DNA from: Adiantum capillus-veneris
Taxonomy: Eukaryota > Streptophyta > Polypodiopsida > Polypodiales > Pteridaceae
DNA: 64,000 bases
Direction: 5' to 3'
NCBI GenBank assembly: GCA_014529385.2
Contig: CM043971.1
Location: 88,801,340-88,865,339 of the forward strand
The notes under the pieces were generated by a model. The model had not been told where the DNA came from. It did no database searches and saw only the letters and a program-made list of their open reading frames with translations. Each line of letters opens with the position of its first letter. Position 1 is the stretch's first letter. A program made the position numbers and the translations under genes. Below are positions 31,946 to 43,443 of the stretch, in pieces.

Positions 31946-33775
31946 TCAACCGATGCCCACTGGCTGGCTGTGATCGTGTGCATCCGGCTGTCCTGCTCCC
32001 GTGTAAGTCCATACACCAACAGACGTACCGCACACGTACTGCAAGTATGTACGCAATACCTGCATATCTCCCTCGTGCACTATGCCATCATCAGTCAACA
32101 AACGACTGAAAACCCCAGCTGCAAATGCTCCCACTGCAGCTGCGATATCTGGTCTCAAGATCAACATCTCATACATGAGACCACCGAATGCCGATGCAAT
32201 GCTAGCGGGCCCTGCTAGCTCTACAGAGCATGCATCAACATATATATCCCTGGCAATAGGCATCTCTGATTGACAAGGCGTGTCAGCCACATGCATCTCC
32301 TGACTGTCTGCAAAAGACGCATCAACCTGTCGTGCAACCTCATAGCAAACCAGCTGCTCTAGGTGTCTGCTGGAAGACATATCCTGCACAACTATATCCC
32401 CATGCTCACTGTCGAGCATAGAAAGGAATGACTACATAATCGTTGACATCTCAGCCTCCTCTACAATCATCCACTGTAAACATGAACACTCAATCTGCTG
32501 TGACTCACTAGAGCTCTCATGCTCTAACTCCGTATGCATAGACTCTTGCACAACGTCCTCCTGTCGTGACTCACTAGAGCAAGACCGCTCTACCTGTCTA
32601 TCCTGCATAGAAGTATCTCGCACAACTGACTCTCTGCTTTGCTCAGTCACTAGCAAAGCATGCATGTCTGACTCTGTCACCTCTCTATGTGACTGCTCAA
32701 GTCGTGCGCCAACTGTGTGCACAACGAGCTCACTACTCTGCACTCCATGCAAAGTACCCTACAACCCATGAGCAAAAGAGACTCACCTGCTCTCTCGCTC
32801 TCTACCCGGCTGCGTGATCACAGAGACAACACCGTCTCTCCCGTGATCCACATGCAATGGGTAACCTGTACCACTCCTGGCACCTCTCGCAATCACTAGC
32901 GAACCCAAATGCATCACAAAATCTCGCTCTCGTAGCAAAATCTGACATCCACAATCTCTAAGCTGACCAATCGAGATCAAACTCACTGTCAAATCTGGTA
33001 CATAGCGTACATGTCGTAACAAGTAAGATGCACCACTCGGTAATGACAGTCTCACATCTCTTGCACCTGCTATCGCATGCACCGATCCATTGGTCAAACG
33101 TACACTGCCAAGCGTCCCGCTAGAATAGCTACAAAACCATTCACGATGCGGCGTGACATGAAACATAGCATGTGCGTCTAGCAACCACTGCGAAGGGAGT
33201 GCACTATCCACATGTATAGCATCTCGTGCATAGCTCGAGGTAAAAGTGACATCCCCATCACTAGTATACTCCGACACTACATGTGCCTCAACTGTCAAAG
33301 CAACTGAGTCCATGGCATCACTACATACATCTCTAAGACTGCCATGTCTCCTACGATGTCACATACGACGAAAACAACGCCGTCTAATGTGTCCAGAATG
33401 ACCACAATACCAACATGTCACCTGTCGGTGTGCTCGTGAATGTACATGTCTCACACGAGTCCGTGATGACTCAGATCTATCATACATATCATGTAATATG
33501 CGCCAAAGTTCTCTCGAAGTAGTCTCATACATAACAAGAGCATATACAAATTCCGCAAGGTGCAAAGAGAGCGTAGATAGTGCCATCTCCTCTAGCTCCT
33601 GCCACTGATCGTCAGACATGTTTGAAGGTCTACCTGCATCACCACTCAATGGTCGATGCAACCCTCGCTGTGTCAATGCATCAAGCATACACTCTCTCCA
33701 TGCTGCAAAGTCTGACCCATCAAACATGCACATTTCGGAGGGATCATAATCTGAGCGATCACCTGTCTCTGCCAT
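31946..33775 (-). pseudogene. Copia-2 compact gag-protease-vestige ORF (no integrase, no RT core)
   Basis: One minus-strand frame of about 610 codons. Gag starts MAETGDRSDYDPSEMC and has a PLSG..GRPSNMSDDQW motif, then drops about 100 residues to a zinc knuckle CWYCGHSGHIRRRC near 33390. The protease follows (33300-32800): the active site reads D-A-H-A where D-S-G-A/T is usual, but the downstream NGSVHAIAGARDVRLSLPSG and VRYVPDLTVSLISIGQL are typical. An acidic Ser/Gln/Glu-rich stretch of about 200 residues comes next, then the RT/RNase H-like vestige (GGLMYEMLILRPDIAAAVGA). Integrase and the RT active site are absent. The stops (TGA at 33359 and 32783, TAG near 32759 and at 32432) all fit Arg or Gln codons changed by C to T. 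It looks like a non-autonomous family member. Confidence 0.75.
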
Positions 33776-34305
33776 GAGCACAATGTAGCAAACTAGAAAG
33801 CAAAACCAACTCACCAACAACACCTGGAAACCGTCTACAAATATGGCCAGAAACACAATGTAAAACCTGTGAGACACACTCCAAAATAGAGCTCCCGCAA
33901 TGTCAATACAAGCCTCGCATGCTCTAGCATCACACTGCAATCTGTGAGCTAATCACCAAGCCCACACTGTGCGGTATCGATGCATACACACGCACAAATC
34001 TCCCACCTGCAAGAGAACACCGCACACAAATGCAGAGTGCAACCCGCAATCTCTACCTAGATCACATAAATGATACACATAAAACTCCTGGGAAAATTTC
34101 GCCAGAGTTTCGACGCACAATGGCTATCAACACAAAATAACCATTGTCCTGCAAGCTCAATACAATGAGCAATCAATGCGCATCAAACTACACTCAACAT
34201 ACATGCATAAGCTCTGCAAAACTATGGCAAACAATGCTCGAGATCACAAGACTCTCCCACCCGAGAGCAAACCACTGTCTCAAGCAAAGAAAGATACACA
34301 ACTCC
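33776..34305 (-). other. Copia-2 leader, noncoding
   Basis: About 530 bases upstream of the Copia-2 gag ATG on the minus strand. No protein motif is seen. It is rich in CA and AT with several short ATGs. Confidence 0.5.
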
Positions 34306-34790
34306 TCACTCTTGCGAGAGTGGATACAAAAACTCTTGAATCTTCACTGAGGACTTGTTCTTCTCACCATGGTCTTCAGCTTTCTCTTTGCCTTTTTCTG
34401 CTTTCCATTCTCTGCAGTCTCTTTTCATGTGACCCTTCTTGCCACAATGGTAGCATTCTATGTCACTCTTGCCTTTAGCACTGCGGGACTTGCTACGAGA
34501 CTGATTCCTCTTTCCACCTTTGTACTTTTCTTTGGTCCTTCCCCTGACAACTAAGGCTGTTCCTTTGCCTTTGTCCATTGTCTTTCTATTGGTTTCTTCA
34601 GTAAGCAGACTTCCTTCTACACCTGCTATGTTCAAACCATCTGGAGGTGCAGACACTTGTGTGGGTCTCCTGATCTCTCTTTAGCACTATGGAGTGCCTA
34701 TGGACATACTGTTTTGGGGTAAGACCCGACGCTACAACTGCACGTATTGGTTTTGGTGCAGAGTCCCAATTGATTTGGGTAAACAATAGT
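34306..34790 (-). pseudogene. Copia gag C-terminal fragment with zinc knuckle
   Basis: The minus strand reads LLTEETNRKTMDKGKGTALV, a basic Arg/Ser/Lys-rich stretch, then CYHCGKKGHMKRDC (CX2CX4HX4C), then a Lys/Glu tail. This matches the segment that the Copia-2 gag lacks: the region before and including the knuckle in related gags. It may be an unreduced remnant of a relative, or a second element piece. It sits between the Copia-2 leader and the LRR fragment. 34658-34733 also matches 45151-45226 on the opposite strand. Confidence 0.75.
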
Positions 34791-34884
34791 TGCTGCTACA
34801 AGCATTTCCACGATTTTCTTTTTCCAGGACAATCCATAGATCATAGCAAAAGATGTCATGTGTTCAAAATGACAGTCAACTCTA

Positions 34885-35283
34885 TTGCTGCATCAGCACC
34901 AGCCTTGTTGATCAACACAAACCAGCTCGCAGGACACATCCCAAATAAGATCAGGTTCTTGAGAAAGCTTCAAAGCTATTCCTTGGATAAAACACGCTAG
35001 TTGGAGCTATTCCAGCTAGTGTGGGCAATTGCAAAATCATTGCAGAAATTGAACTTGAATCAAATGAGCTCTCAGGTTCCATCCCTAGAAAGCTAGGCCA
35101 GTTGGCTCATCTTCAGTGTTTGAGACTTTGGCAAAACCACCTTCATGGAATCATCCCCGAATCCTTTGGCAATTGCACAGAGCTTATCACACTTGGCCTC
35201 GCCTACAATCAGTTGAGCGGTTCTCTTCCAACTAAGATCATGAACTTAAAGAACCTACAGATACTAAACCTGGACGGTTCTTC
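34885..35283 (+). pseudogene. LRR receptor-like protein fragment (about five repeats)
   Basis: The plus strand reads NTNQLAGHIPNKI, a one-base frameshift near 34990, then LVGAIPASVGNCKIIAEIEL, ELSGSIPRKLGQLAHLQCLR, WQNHLHGIIPESFGNCTELI and YNQLSGSLPTKIMNLKNLQI. These are plant extracellular leucine-rich repeats (L.L..N.L.G.IP..) of the kind found in LRR receptor kinases and receptor-like proteins. No signal peptide, transmembrane segment or kinase is present. It ends abruptly in NLD at the inversion junction (35283/35284). It is opposite in strand to the Copia-2 gag. It is the only host-gene sequence in the window: either captured by Copia-2 or filler DNA at the breakpoint. Confidence 0.85.
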
Positions 35284-37217
35284 CTTTCTGCAACACCATT
35301 CTGTTGTGGTGTGTATGGCATAGTGCATTGGTGTTTAATGCCTTTCTTTCCCAAAAAATCCTTAAATGCACCTGACATGTATTCACCTCCTCGATCGGTA
35401 CGAAGAGTCTGTACTTTGCAACCTGTTTCATTTTCAACCATGGCGACATAATGTTGAAAAACTACAAACACGTCTGACTTTGCTTTGAGTGGATACACCC
35501 AACAAAACCTGGAAAAGTCATCAATGAAGGTCACAAAATAAAGGCTGTCTCCCAAGGATGGAGTCCTCATAGGACCACATACATCACTGTGTACAAGCTG
35601 CAACTTTCGTGTCGCTCTAACTGAACCATCCTGCGAAAATGCAAATCTGTGCATCTTTCCAAGAACGCAACCTTCACATACATGTCTTGGTGGCATATCC
35701 AATAAAGACAAATCATGCACCATATTATGACGTTGTAAAGTCATCAAACTGCCATAACTAACATGCCCGAATCTAGCATGCCACAACTCAGCATCCTGCA
35801 TGGAGTGAGTCTTTGTTTCTGCAATACATACCTGAATCTGCTTTTCATAACGATCTAGCACAAATAATCCATTTTCCAGCGTACCTGTAGTGATAAGAGA
35901 ATAACCATTCTCTCGATCTCGTACAACACATCTGTCATCCTCAAAAATGACCCGAAGACCATTTTTTGCAAGAGAGGATACAGACAACAAATTCTTCTTG
36001 ATCCCTGGAGCATATAAGACATCTGGAAAGCATAAATATGAACCATCTGAAATGGTAATCAAAATCTTACCAACGCCTTTGATTGGATAAGAAGCATTAT
36101 TTGCACATGTCACCTTCTTTCCTGCTGGAGCTGCATCCAATGAACAAAAAAAATCCTTCCTTGAAGTAATATGCCTAGATGCACCACTATCAAAGTACCA
36201 AATCATTTGTGTCTTGTCAACACTGTAAGCAGAAAAATCTGAACATACTACAAAAGCATAAGAATCCTGCACAAAGTTTGCAGACTCTTCTTTAGCTGTA
36301 GAAGAATCACTAGAAGCTGAAACAACCAAACTTGAATCTTTCTTCTTTTCTTTAGCAATTCACTTTTTACACTCACTAATGTAGTGACCAGGTTTCTTGC
36401 AGTAGTGACATTTACCTTTCTTCTTGGACTTGTCGGAATCACCTTTAGACTTCTCTGAAGATTGTCCTGCACTAGACTTGGAGTAATGAGCACTCTCTTT
36501 ACCCTTGTTTTTGTTATGTACAACAAGAGCATGATCCATACCATCCACCTGTAAAGACTTTTTCTTACGTGATTGATCCTCCTGCAATAGCAAAGCCACT
36601 AACTCTTCAAAATGAAGAGGCTCAGGATTAGCTCGCAAAGACAGAGTCAAAGAAGTTTGAAAAGTCAAATAAGATGGTGGTAGTGAATTGAGTGTTTTGG
36701 AAACCAAGTCCTTCTCTGGAATCACTTCATCAATGCTAAGCAATTGCTCTTTAAGATCCCTGATTTTTGTAAGATGCTCGACGATATCGTCACCTTCGTC
36801 CATCTGTATTTTGTCAAGTTGTTTCTTCAAAAACTCTATTCTAGCAGCGTTTCTTCCTCCAAACATAGCTTGCAGAGTGTTCCAAGCATCCTCAGAAGTT
36901 CTACAAGATCTGATATGTGGTGTGATTGTCCTCTTTATGGTTAAGGCAATCACAGCCATAGCTTGTGCATCTTTAGTATCCCATCTCTTTTGCTCTGGAG
37001 TGACTTGTGAGGGTCCTGCACCAACAGCTGCACCACGACCAGGCATGGCAGGTGCAATGCTACCCTGACGAACTTCATCTCCAGATACATAATCCCACAA
37101 TCCTTTACCAACCAAAATATTTTTGGCCATAAAAGACCAAAGAGAATAGTTGGTACCATCCAATTTGTCTTCGGATGTAAACGCACCAAAAATCTCTTTC
37201 TCCGTAGATTGAGCCAT
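35284..37217 (-). pseudogene. Copia-3 gag, protease and first half of integrase (cut by inversion)
   Basis: The minus-strand ATG at 37217 (MAQSTEKEIFGAF) opens the gag. It has W-x-F-M and DAQAMAVIALTIKRTITPHI motifs and knuckle CHYCKKPGHYISEC at about 36400. A TGA at 36360-36362, probably an altered Arg codon, interrupts the frame. Protease follows (WYFDSGASRHITS) with D-S-G intact, then GAG-pre-integrase (WHARFGHVSYGSL, CEGCVLGKMHR). The integrase core has D in VHSDVCGPM, D in LRTDRGGEY and E in NGVAERKNR. It breaks off two codons after that E, at 35284. The continuation is at 51688 on the plus strand. It is close kin to Copia-1. Confidence 0.92.
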
Positions 37218-37602
37218 ACTGTGGATGCACACAAGAGAGCAAAAGAACCTTCAAGAGATTCACAAATCTCCTCTCCAATGCAAGCAAAACTCTACACAAA
37301 ATCTCAGCACAAAGCTAAGACAAGCTGCTTCCCAAAAGAACTATTTACCTGAAGAAAATCTGTCAAAAAGCACACCCTCTTGATCTAAACGCCTCCGAAA
37401 AGTAACTTTTACTACGCTGCTCAGAACAAAATTCTGAGGGCTCGAACGGCTTCGAAAGGGGGGTAAAACTCCAAGTCACCTGATCAGAATACTCCCGGAA
37501 CGTCCAGGATGCTCCCACGAGCAAATTTTCCGAAAACTGCCTGAAAACTACGATTGCGCGCGCGGACGCGAAAACGCAAGTAGAGGCTCTGGAAATCACC
37601 TC

Positions 37603-37614
37603 GCTCTGATACCA
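37603..37614 (-). other. Copia-3 primer-binding site
   Basis: On the minus strand, TGGTATCAGAGC, two bases from the end of the 5' LTR. It is the initiator-Met type. Confidence 0.95.
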
Positions 37615-37616
37615 AT

Positions 37617-37893
37617 TGTTGAAGATGATGAAACAGGAAACAGAAGGAAGACAACAACTCAGAGTAGGAAGAATATGGAGAAGGAGAAGACACAGAGCTT
37701 GCGTACGAGATCTCTGTAGTCTATCTCTCTGTATTGGAATAATAGTGTATACAAACTCAGAGCTACAAAGCTTATATGAAACCCTAAGAGATAAGGTGTC
37801 CTTTCACACCAGATGTCCAGGGGGAAAAACCCAGTGGGAGAAAAGTGCCCCTGGTGAAGCGCGTATACACACTAACACTACTACATGTCTACA
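37617..37893 (-). repeat. Copia-3 5' LTR
   Basis: 277 bp, on the minus strand TGTAGACATG to CTTCAACA. It differs from 53972-54248 at four positions by eye. Its outer flank is TAATT on the plus strand (37894-37898), the reverse complement of AATTA found after the other LTR. Confidence 0.95.
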
Positions 37894-38074
37894 TAATTGG
37901 CCATGGTGGCCGCCTGTAGCAGGTGCGCCGAGGAAGAAGACGAACAGAACCCTGCATGGCGGGCTTGACAACAGGCGTCGCAGGGTCGATTCCTACTCCC
38001 CATGCCCCTGCGCATCCAGCAAGGCTGCCTTTTATTCTTTTTGTGCATGTCGAATTCTCCTCCCTTCCATGACC
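37894..38074. other. short unique spacer
   Basis: About 180 bases between the Copia-3 LTR and Gypsy-3-like sequence, relatively GC-rich. In the restored order it joins 54249 across Copia-3. I recognise nothing in it. Confidence 0.5.
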
Positions 38075-38484
38075 GAGCCATGACCTCTATTGGTGATTAG
38101 TAGACCCAAAAGTAATCTCATAGAGATAGTGCACATAGAGTGCAAAATGCTTCATAAGCAACAACCTGAGGAATATGCATGCTGTTCCAAACCAGCCTTT
38201 GCTAAACACTACTACTAGGGCCCATACCACCTAGTGTGCATGCATTTAGCAAAAACCAACCTGAACCTGTATATCCATAATGGTCCTTGCCAATACTTAT
38301 GGCAAATGCGATGCGCCTAGCACGCAGTAAAAGGAATGTAAATAGTTCCGAAAAGAAACTAAATACTTTTATTTGCAATCTTTTGCAAGCCTTATTGAAA
38401 CGTCTGAATCACAATAGAAGGTGAAACATTGATCACTTCTAGGTATAGACAATCAAACTTTTTCATTAACAACTTACAGCCTTG
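38075..38484 (-). repeat. Gypsy-3-derived fragment, left of Copia-4
   Basis: The reverse complement matches about 57510-57905 and 45590-46020. Joined across Copia-4 to 44166, it forms one continuous Gypsy-3-like stretch. It ends in the Copia-4 target duplication CCTTG (38480-38484). Confidence 0.8.
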
Positions 38485-39278
38485 TGTAAGAAATGCGAAA
38501 TACAATAAGGATCTAGTAGCAAGGAGAGTAGAGAGAGACACGATGCAAAGTAGATTAGTGGCAAATCAAAAACTTTAGAATAGCACACTATACAAATTGA
38601 TGGCGTCATCCACCCATGCGCTCTCAAGGTAGAGCTTAGATGGCGATTTAAACAACTAGAGCAAGTGAATACAAAGGACTAATAATCCTTACACAAGGAT
38701 GTGCTGTGTGCGTCAAGTGTGCATACCATTCTACCAAAATACTCATGAAAAGGCATCCTTATATAGTTGTAAGGGAGCCTCTAAACGCCAATGTGCAGTC
38801 GCCCTTAGATAGCCAAGTCCAAGTAGGACTCTCCCATGCGCCCATGTGTAGCCGCTTTTGGGTAGACAAGTCCTCCTAGAAATCGGCCACCATCCAAGGA
38901 AATCCGGCCACCGGCCAAAGACCACCAACCGCCGACCATTGACCAAAGATCATGGACCACCGGCCACCGGCCACCGGACGGCCATTTTCCGATTGTCTTA
39001 TGGCCGTCGTCCGGCCAAGATATTCCGGCAAAAAGGAATATTCCGACGGAGGAAAAAAAAAGTCTCGGGGGCTTCCGCCCCCGAGGCCCCCAAAGTTGCC
39101 CTTGAATTTGGTCCGTACCACCCACGATCACAAATAGATATCTCATTAGCGTGCATAGCTGGAATCCATCAAATATATGTGCACCATTGGCTTCTCCTCA
39201 TACGGGGGCCTTACAAATTGTGCAACATATATTGTGGTGGAAAAACTTAGAGAGGTGGTCATTGCAAGTATACCAACA
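38485..39278 (-). repeat. Copia-4 3' LTR (long form)
   Basis: 794 bp. Compared with the other LTR it has extra GC-rich blocks, including a perfect 9-bp-stem hairpin at 39064-39085 (CTCGGGGGC, loop TTCC, GCCCCCGAG). Many CCACCGGCC-type short repeats lie at 38890-38990. Confidence 0.93.
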
Positions 39279-39309
39279 CCCCCCCCCTCAATGAACACCC
39301 GAAGATGCT

Positions 39310-42300
39310 CTATGTTGGCTGTGTGCCAACTCCAAGTTGATGAAGATGTCGAAGTAGCTGGTCTTTCCCTAGAGCTTTGGTGAAGATATCTGCACAATTA
39401 TCTTCAGTAGGACAATACTCTAGCTCTACAATTTCATCCTCAATTAGCTCTCGAACATAATGATACTGAACCTCAATATGCTTTGTGCGTGCATGGAAGA
39501 CAGGGTTCTTGGCAATCGCCATGCAACTCTGGTTGTCGCATTGAAGTGTTGTTGCTGAATGAAGAGAAACACCTAAGTCCATGAGGACTCGCCTTAGCAA
39601 AACTGCTTCACAAGCTGCAAAACAAGCAGCTTTATACTCTGCTTCCATTGAAGAAAGAGCGATGGTTGGTTGCTTCTTACTGATCCAAGAAAACACTCCA
39701 GAACCAAGTGAGAAACAAAATCCAGAAACTGTCTTTCTAGAGTCACAATCTCCTGCCCAATCAGAGTCACAATACCCACTAAGAGTATTTGTGTCAATGC
39801 CATAGGAAATGCCATGGCTTAAAGTACCTTGGATGTACTTACGAACTCGCATACCTGCCTTCCAATGAGATTCTCTTGGTTGGTTGGAAAACCTGCTTAA
39901 AACACCTACTGCAAAAGAAGTATCCGGCCTAGTGTTGCACAAGAAAATTAAGCTTCCCACAAGTTTTTTGTATTTTTTAATGTTGACTAAGGGAGAAGAA
40001 TCTTCCATGGAGAGTTTTGCATTTACCTCCATTGGAGTGCTCACAGGTTTGCAATCTATCATGCCAAAAGCTTTTAGGATCTCTGTTGCATACTTTTGTT
40101 GAGAGATGAAGATGCCTTTTGAGGATTGCCAAACCTCAATCCCCAAACAATAATGCAACAAACCTAAGTCTGTCATTTCGAATTCAGAACTCAAACTCTC
40201 ACGAGTTTGTTGGATTAGCTCTTTGTGATCACCTGTGATTATCAAGTCATCAACATACAAGATAATAATGACTTGTTTTCCATTCTCTCTAAGTACATAT
40301 AAATTCTCTTCAGAAGCACTTCTTCTAAAGCCAAGTTTTTTTAAAAACATATCAATTCTGACATACCATGCTCTTGGAGACTGTTTCAGGCCATATAAAG
40401 CCTTCTTCAATCTGCAAACCTTCTGTTTTGAATGGGGTGTCTCAAACCGTGGTGGTTGCTCAATATACACCTCCTCCTTGAGAATTCCATTCAAAAATGC
40501 AGACACGACATCCATTTGGTAAACAACCCATAAATAGATAGCAGCAAGAGCAAGCACAAGATGAATAGTTGTCATTCGAGTTGTGGGAGCGAAGGTGTCA
40601 CTAACATCAAACCCTTCGACTTGAGAGAATCCTTGTGCTACTAACCTGGCTTTGTACTTTTGCAAAGAGCCATCAGCTTTATGTTTGAGCTTGTACACCC
40701 ATTTTGTGCCAATGACTTTCTTCTTTGGAGGCCGATCCACTACTTCCCAAGTGTCATTCTTTATGATGCTGTCGTATTCAAACTGCATCGCTTCCTTCCA
40801 TTTTGGATCAGCCATGGCCTCGTTAGAGGAGGCTGGCTCCTTCACAGAGCCCACAATTTCTGTCATGAGAGCCATGTTGACGATGTGTTCGGAGGCTCTC
40901 CTTTGCTCCTCTATTCTCTTTGACTGTCGCAAACCCCCCTCATCTTCACGAGGATTGTGAACTTGCGGGTTTCGAGTGTCAAAAAGCTGTTGAGCCCACT
41001 TTGGTAGTGGCTTTTCTTGTGATGCTGCAACAGGTTAGTTAGATTTATTTGAGTCATCATCAGACAACTCCTCCTCTTGATTTTGTACCTGACTTTGGTC
41101 TGGCACATGGTGAGTTATTTCTTCATTTGATGAGAAAGTGGACGAACCTGGTTTCTCCACCGTATGTGGCCCTTCTTCAAATACCACATCCCGACTTGTG
41201 AGTATTTTTTTTGCCTCTAGATCATAGAGTCTATAAGCCTTAGACTCTTCACTATATCCAAGAAATACGCACTTCTTGCTTTTGGCTTCTAACTTTGTTC
41301 TTTGAGAATCAAGAATATGAGCATAACAAAAACACCCAAATGTTTTGAAATGCAAGACTGAAGGTTTCTTACCAGAATAGGCTTCTTGAGGCGTTTTCCC
41401 TTTCAAAGCCTTTGTGTAGCTTTGATTGAGAATGTACACTGCGGTACTTACTACTTCGGCCCAAAAGGAATCTGGCATACTCTTGGCTTTGAGCATACAC
41501 CTTGCCATTTCTACCACCGTCCGATTGCGACGCTCCACAACGCCATTTTGTTGTGGTGTGTAAGTTGTAGTAAGGTGTCGTTTTATGCCATGCTCGTTGC
41601 AGTAATTGTTGAATTCATTTGAGATGAATTCTCCTCCTCGATCTGTGTGAAGCTTCTTCACCTTCTTTCCTGTTTCATTTTCTACAAGCTTTTGCCACAT
41701 TTTAAACTTTCCAAAAGCTTGAGACTTCTCGCGAATGAAATACACCCACATCTTTCTACTAAAGTCGTCGACTAACATCAAAAAGTAGAAAGATCCACCT
41801 AAAGCGGATGTAGACATTTTTCCACAGAGATCTGTATGTACCAACTCTAGAGGAGACCGAGCTCGATTACTACTCTCTTGTGAAAATGCCTTTCTTTGTT
41901 GCTTGCCCATCATGCAAGCTTCACAAACTTCATTCATCTCTGAGATTTGAGGCAAGTGTGCTACCATCCCAGATTTTTGCATCTCTTTTAGCACAGCAAT
42001 GCTTAAGTGACCAAATCTCTCATGCCATAATTGAGTTGTACCTTTTTCTCTAGTGACCGTAAGTGCAAAAATTTCGTAGAGGTTGTTGCGCCTTACACCC
42101 TTTCCCACTGTGTTGCCTTTAGAATCCAAGATTTCTGCTCCATTTTTCTTGAAACGGACTTCAAGATCACGATCAGTGATTGCAGCAATGGACAACAAAT
42201 TCTTCTTGATTTGAGGCACGTACAACACATTAGAGAGCTCTTTAGTTTCACCTGTAGCTGCTAAAAAAGAAATTGTCCCAGACCCTTCGGCTGGACATTT

Positions 42301-43371
42301 GGCATTATTCCCAACAATTACACTTATGGGTTCCTGTAGAGGCTTCCAGGAACTATACCAGTCTTTCTTACTAGTCATATGTCGGGATGCACCACTATCT
42401 AGAATCCAAGAGCCATCAACAAGCGGAGTTTGTGCTGATGAGCATACCTCTTCTATGACAGCCCATAGTTCAAAGTCTGTTTCAACATTGTTGGCGGATT
42501 CTCTTTCCTTCCAAGAAGCTTTCATGGTGCCGTTCTTCTCATCTGCTTTCTTCTTTCTACAGTCTTTAACAGCATGACCCTTCTTGTCACAGTAAAAATA
42601 GCTACCTGAAAATTTCCTCTTCTTGGGCTTCTTCTTAGAAGCATTTGACGTAGTCCCCTTGCCTTTTGCATTGGCTGTGAAGGCAGCATCACCTCCACCA
42701 TCCCTGGTTCTGAGTCGTAGCTCCTCTTAAAGCAACATTACACTTAGTTCTTCAAACATAAGAGGGGTTGGACGAACCTGAGTGTTCAGTGCCGTAACGA
42801 GACTATCATATCTCGCCAGAAGTATGCGAATGCAGCGCCGAGCTAAATCTTCTGGAGAAATAGCCACACCAACGGCAGCTAATTGATCTTGGAGGTCCTT
42901 AATCCGCTTGATGAAGGCCTCCACTTTCTCTCCATCAGCAAGTTTCTCAGCAGCAAGTTGATTTTCCAGATTTTGAATTCTGGTGTGATTGTGCACCTCA
43001 TATTGGCAAGCCAATATGTTCCAAGCTTCATGTGCTTTAGTGGTATGCTGAATCAAATTGAGGACAGAATCACTTACACACATGAAAATGGCGCATTATG
43101 CATCTGCATTCCTTCTTTTCCAATCACGTAGAAGAGTAGCATCTGGGGGAATTACAACGCTTGGATTTGCTGGATCATTTGTTGTAGTGGGCTCCGGGTC
43201 TGCACCATTTGACCCCAACACCGTATCCAACAATTTATATGAATCTAGAATTGCAGAAATTTTGAATTTCCACAATGTGTAGTTGGTGCCGTCAAGCTTT
43301 TCTTCGGTGAATGCTGGTGGACGAATGCGAAGCGGAGTAGCACCGACAACGGCACTTGAACACGCCGACAT
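39310..43371 (-). pseudogene. Copia-4 gag-pol, one frame with three stops
   Basis: The minus-strand ATG at 43371 (MSACSSAVVGATPL) opens one frame of about 1,354 codons to 39310. The gag has KLDGTNYTLWKFK. The zinc knuckle near 42600 reads YFYCDKKGHAVKDC, its first Cys replaced by Tyr. Protease follows with WILDSGASRHMTS, then integrase with LVHTDLCGKM, LHTDRGGEF and NGVVERRNR. RT has TKWVYKLKHKADG and catalytic YVDD (ILYVDDLIITG); RNase H has YCDSDWAGD, MEAEYKA and TKHIEVQYHYVRE. Three TAA stops (43096, 42727, 41035) interrupt it; each fits CAA changed by C to T. There is no frameshift. It is nearly intact, but inactive without read-through. Confidence 0.93.
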
Positions 43372-43431
43372 AATTGATTTTGCAATGTAATACAAGTACT
43401 TCTCGAACTTTCTTAGCTACGAGCACCTATA

Positions 43432-43443
43432 GCTCTGATACCA
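43432..43443 (-). other. Copia-4 primer-binding site
   Basis: On the minus strand, TGGTATCAGAGC directly abuts the 5' LTR. Confidence 0.95.

Noticed and set aside
36688-37068. 126-codon plus-strand frame as an independent gene
   Set aside because: It is the antisense shadow of the Copia-3 gag.
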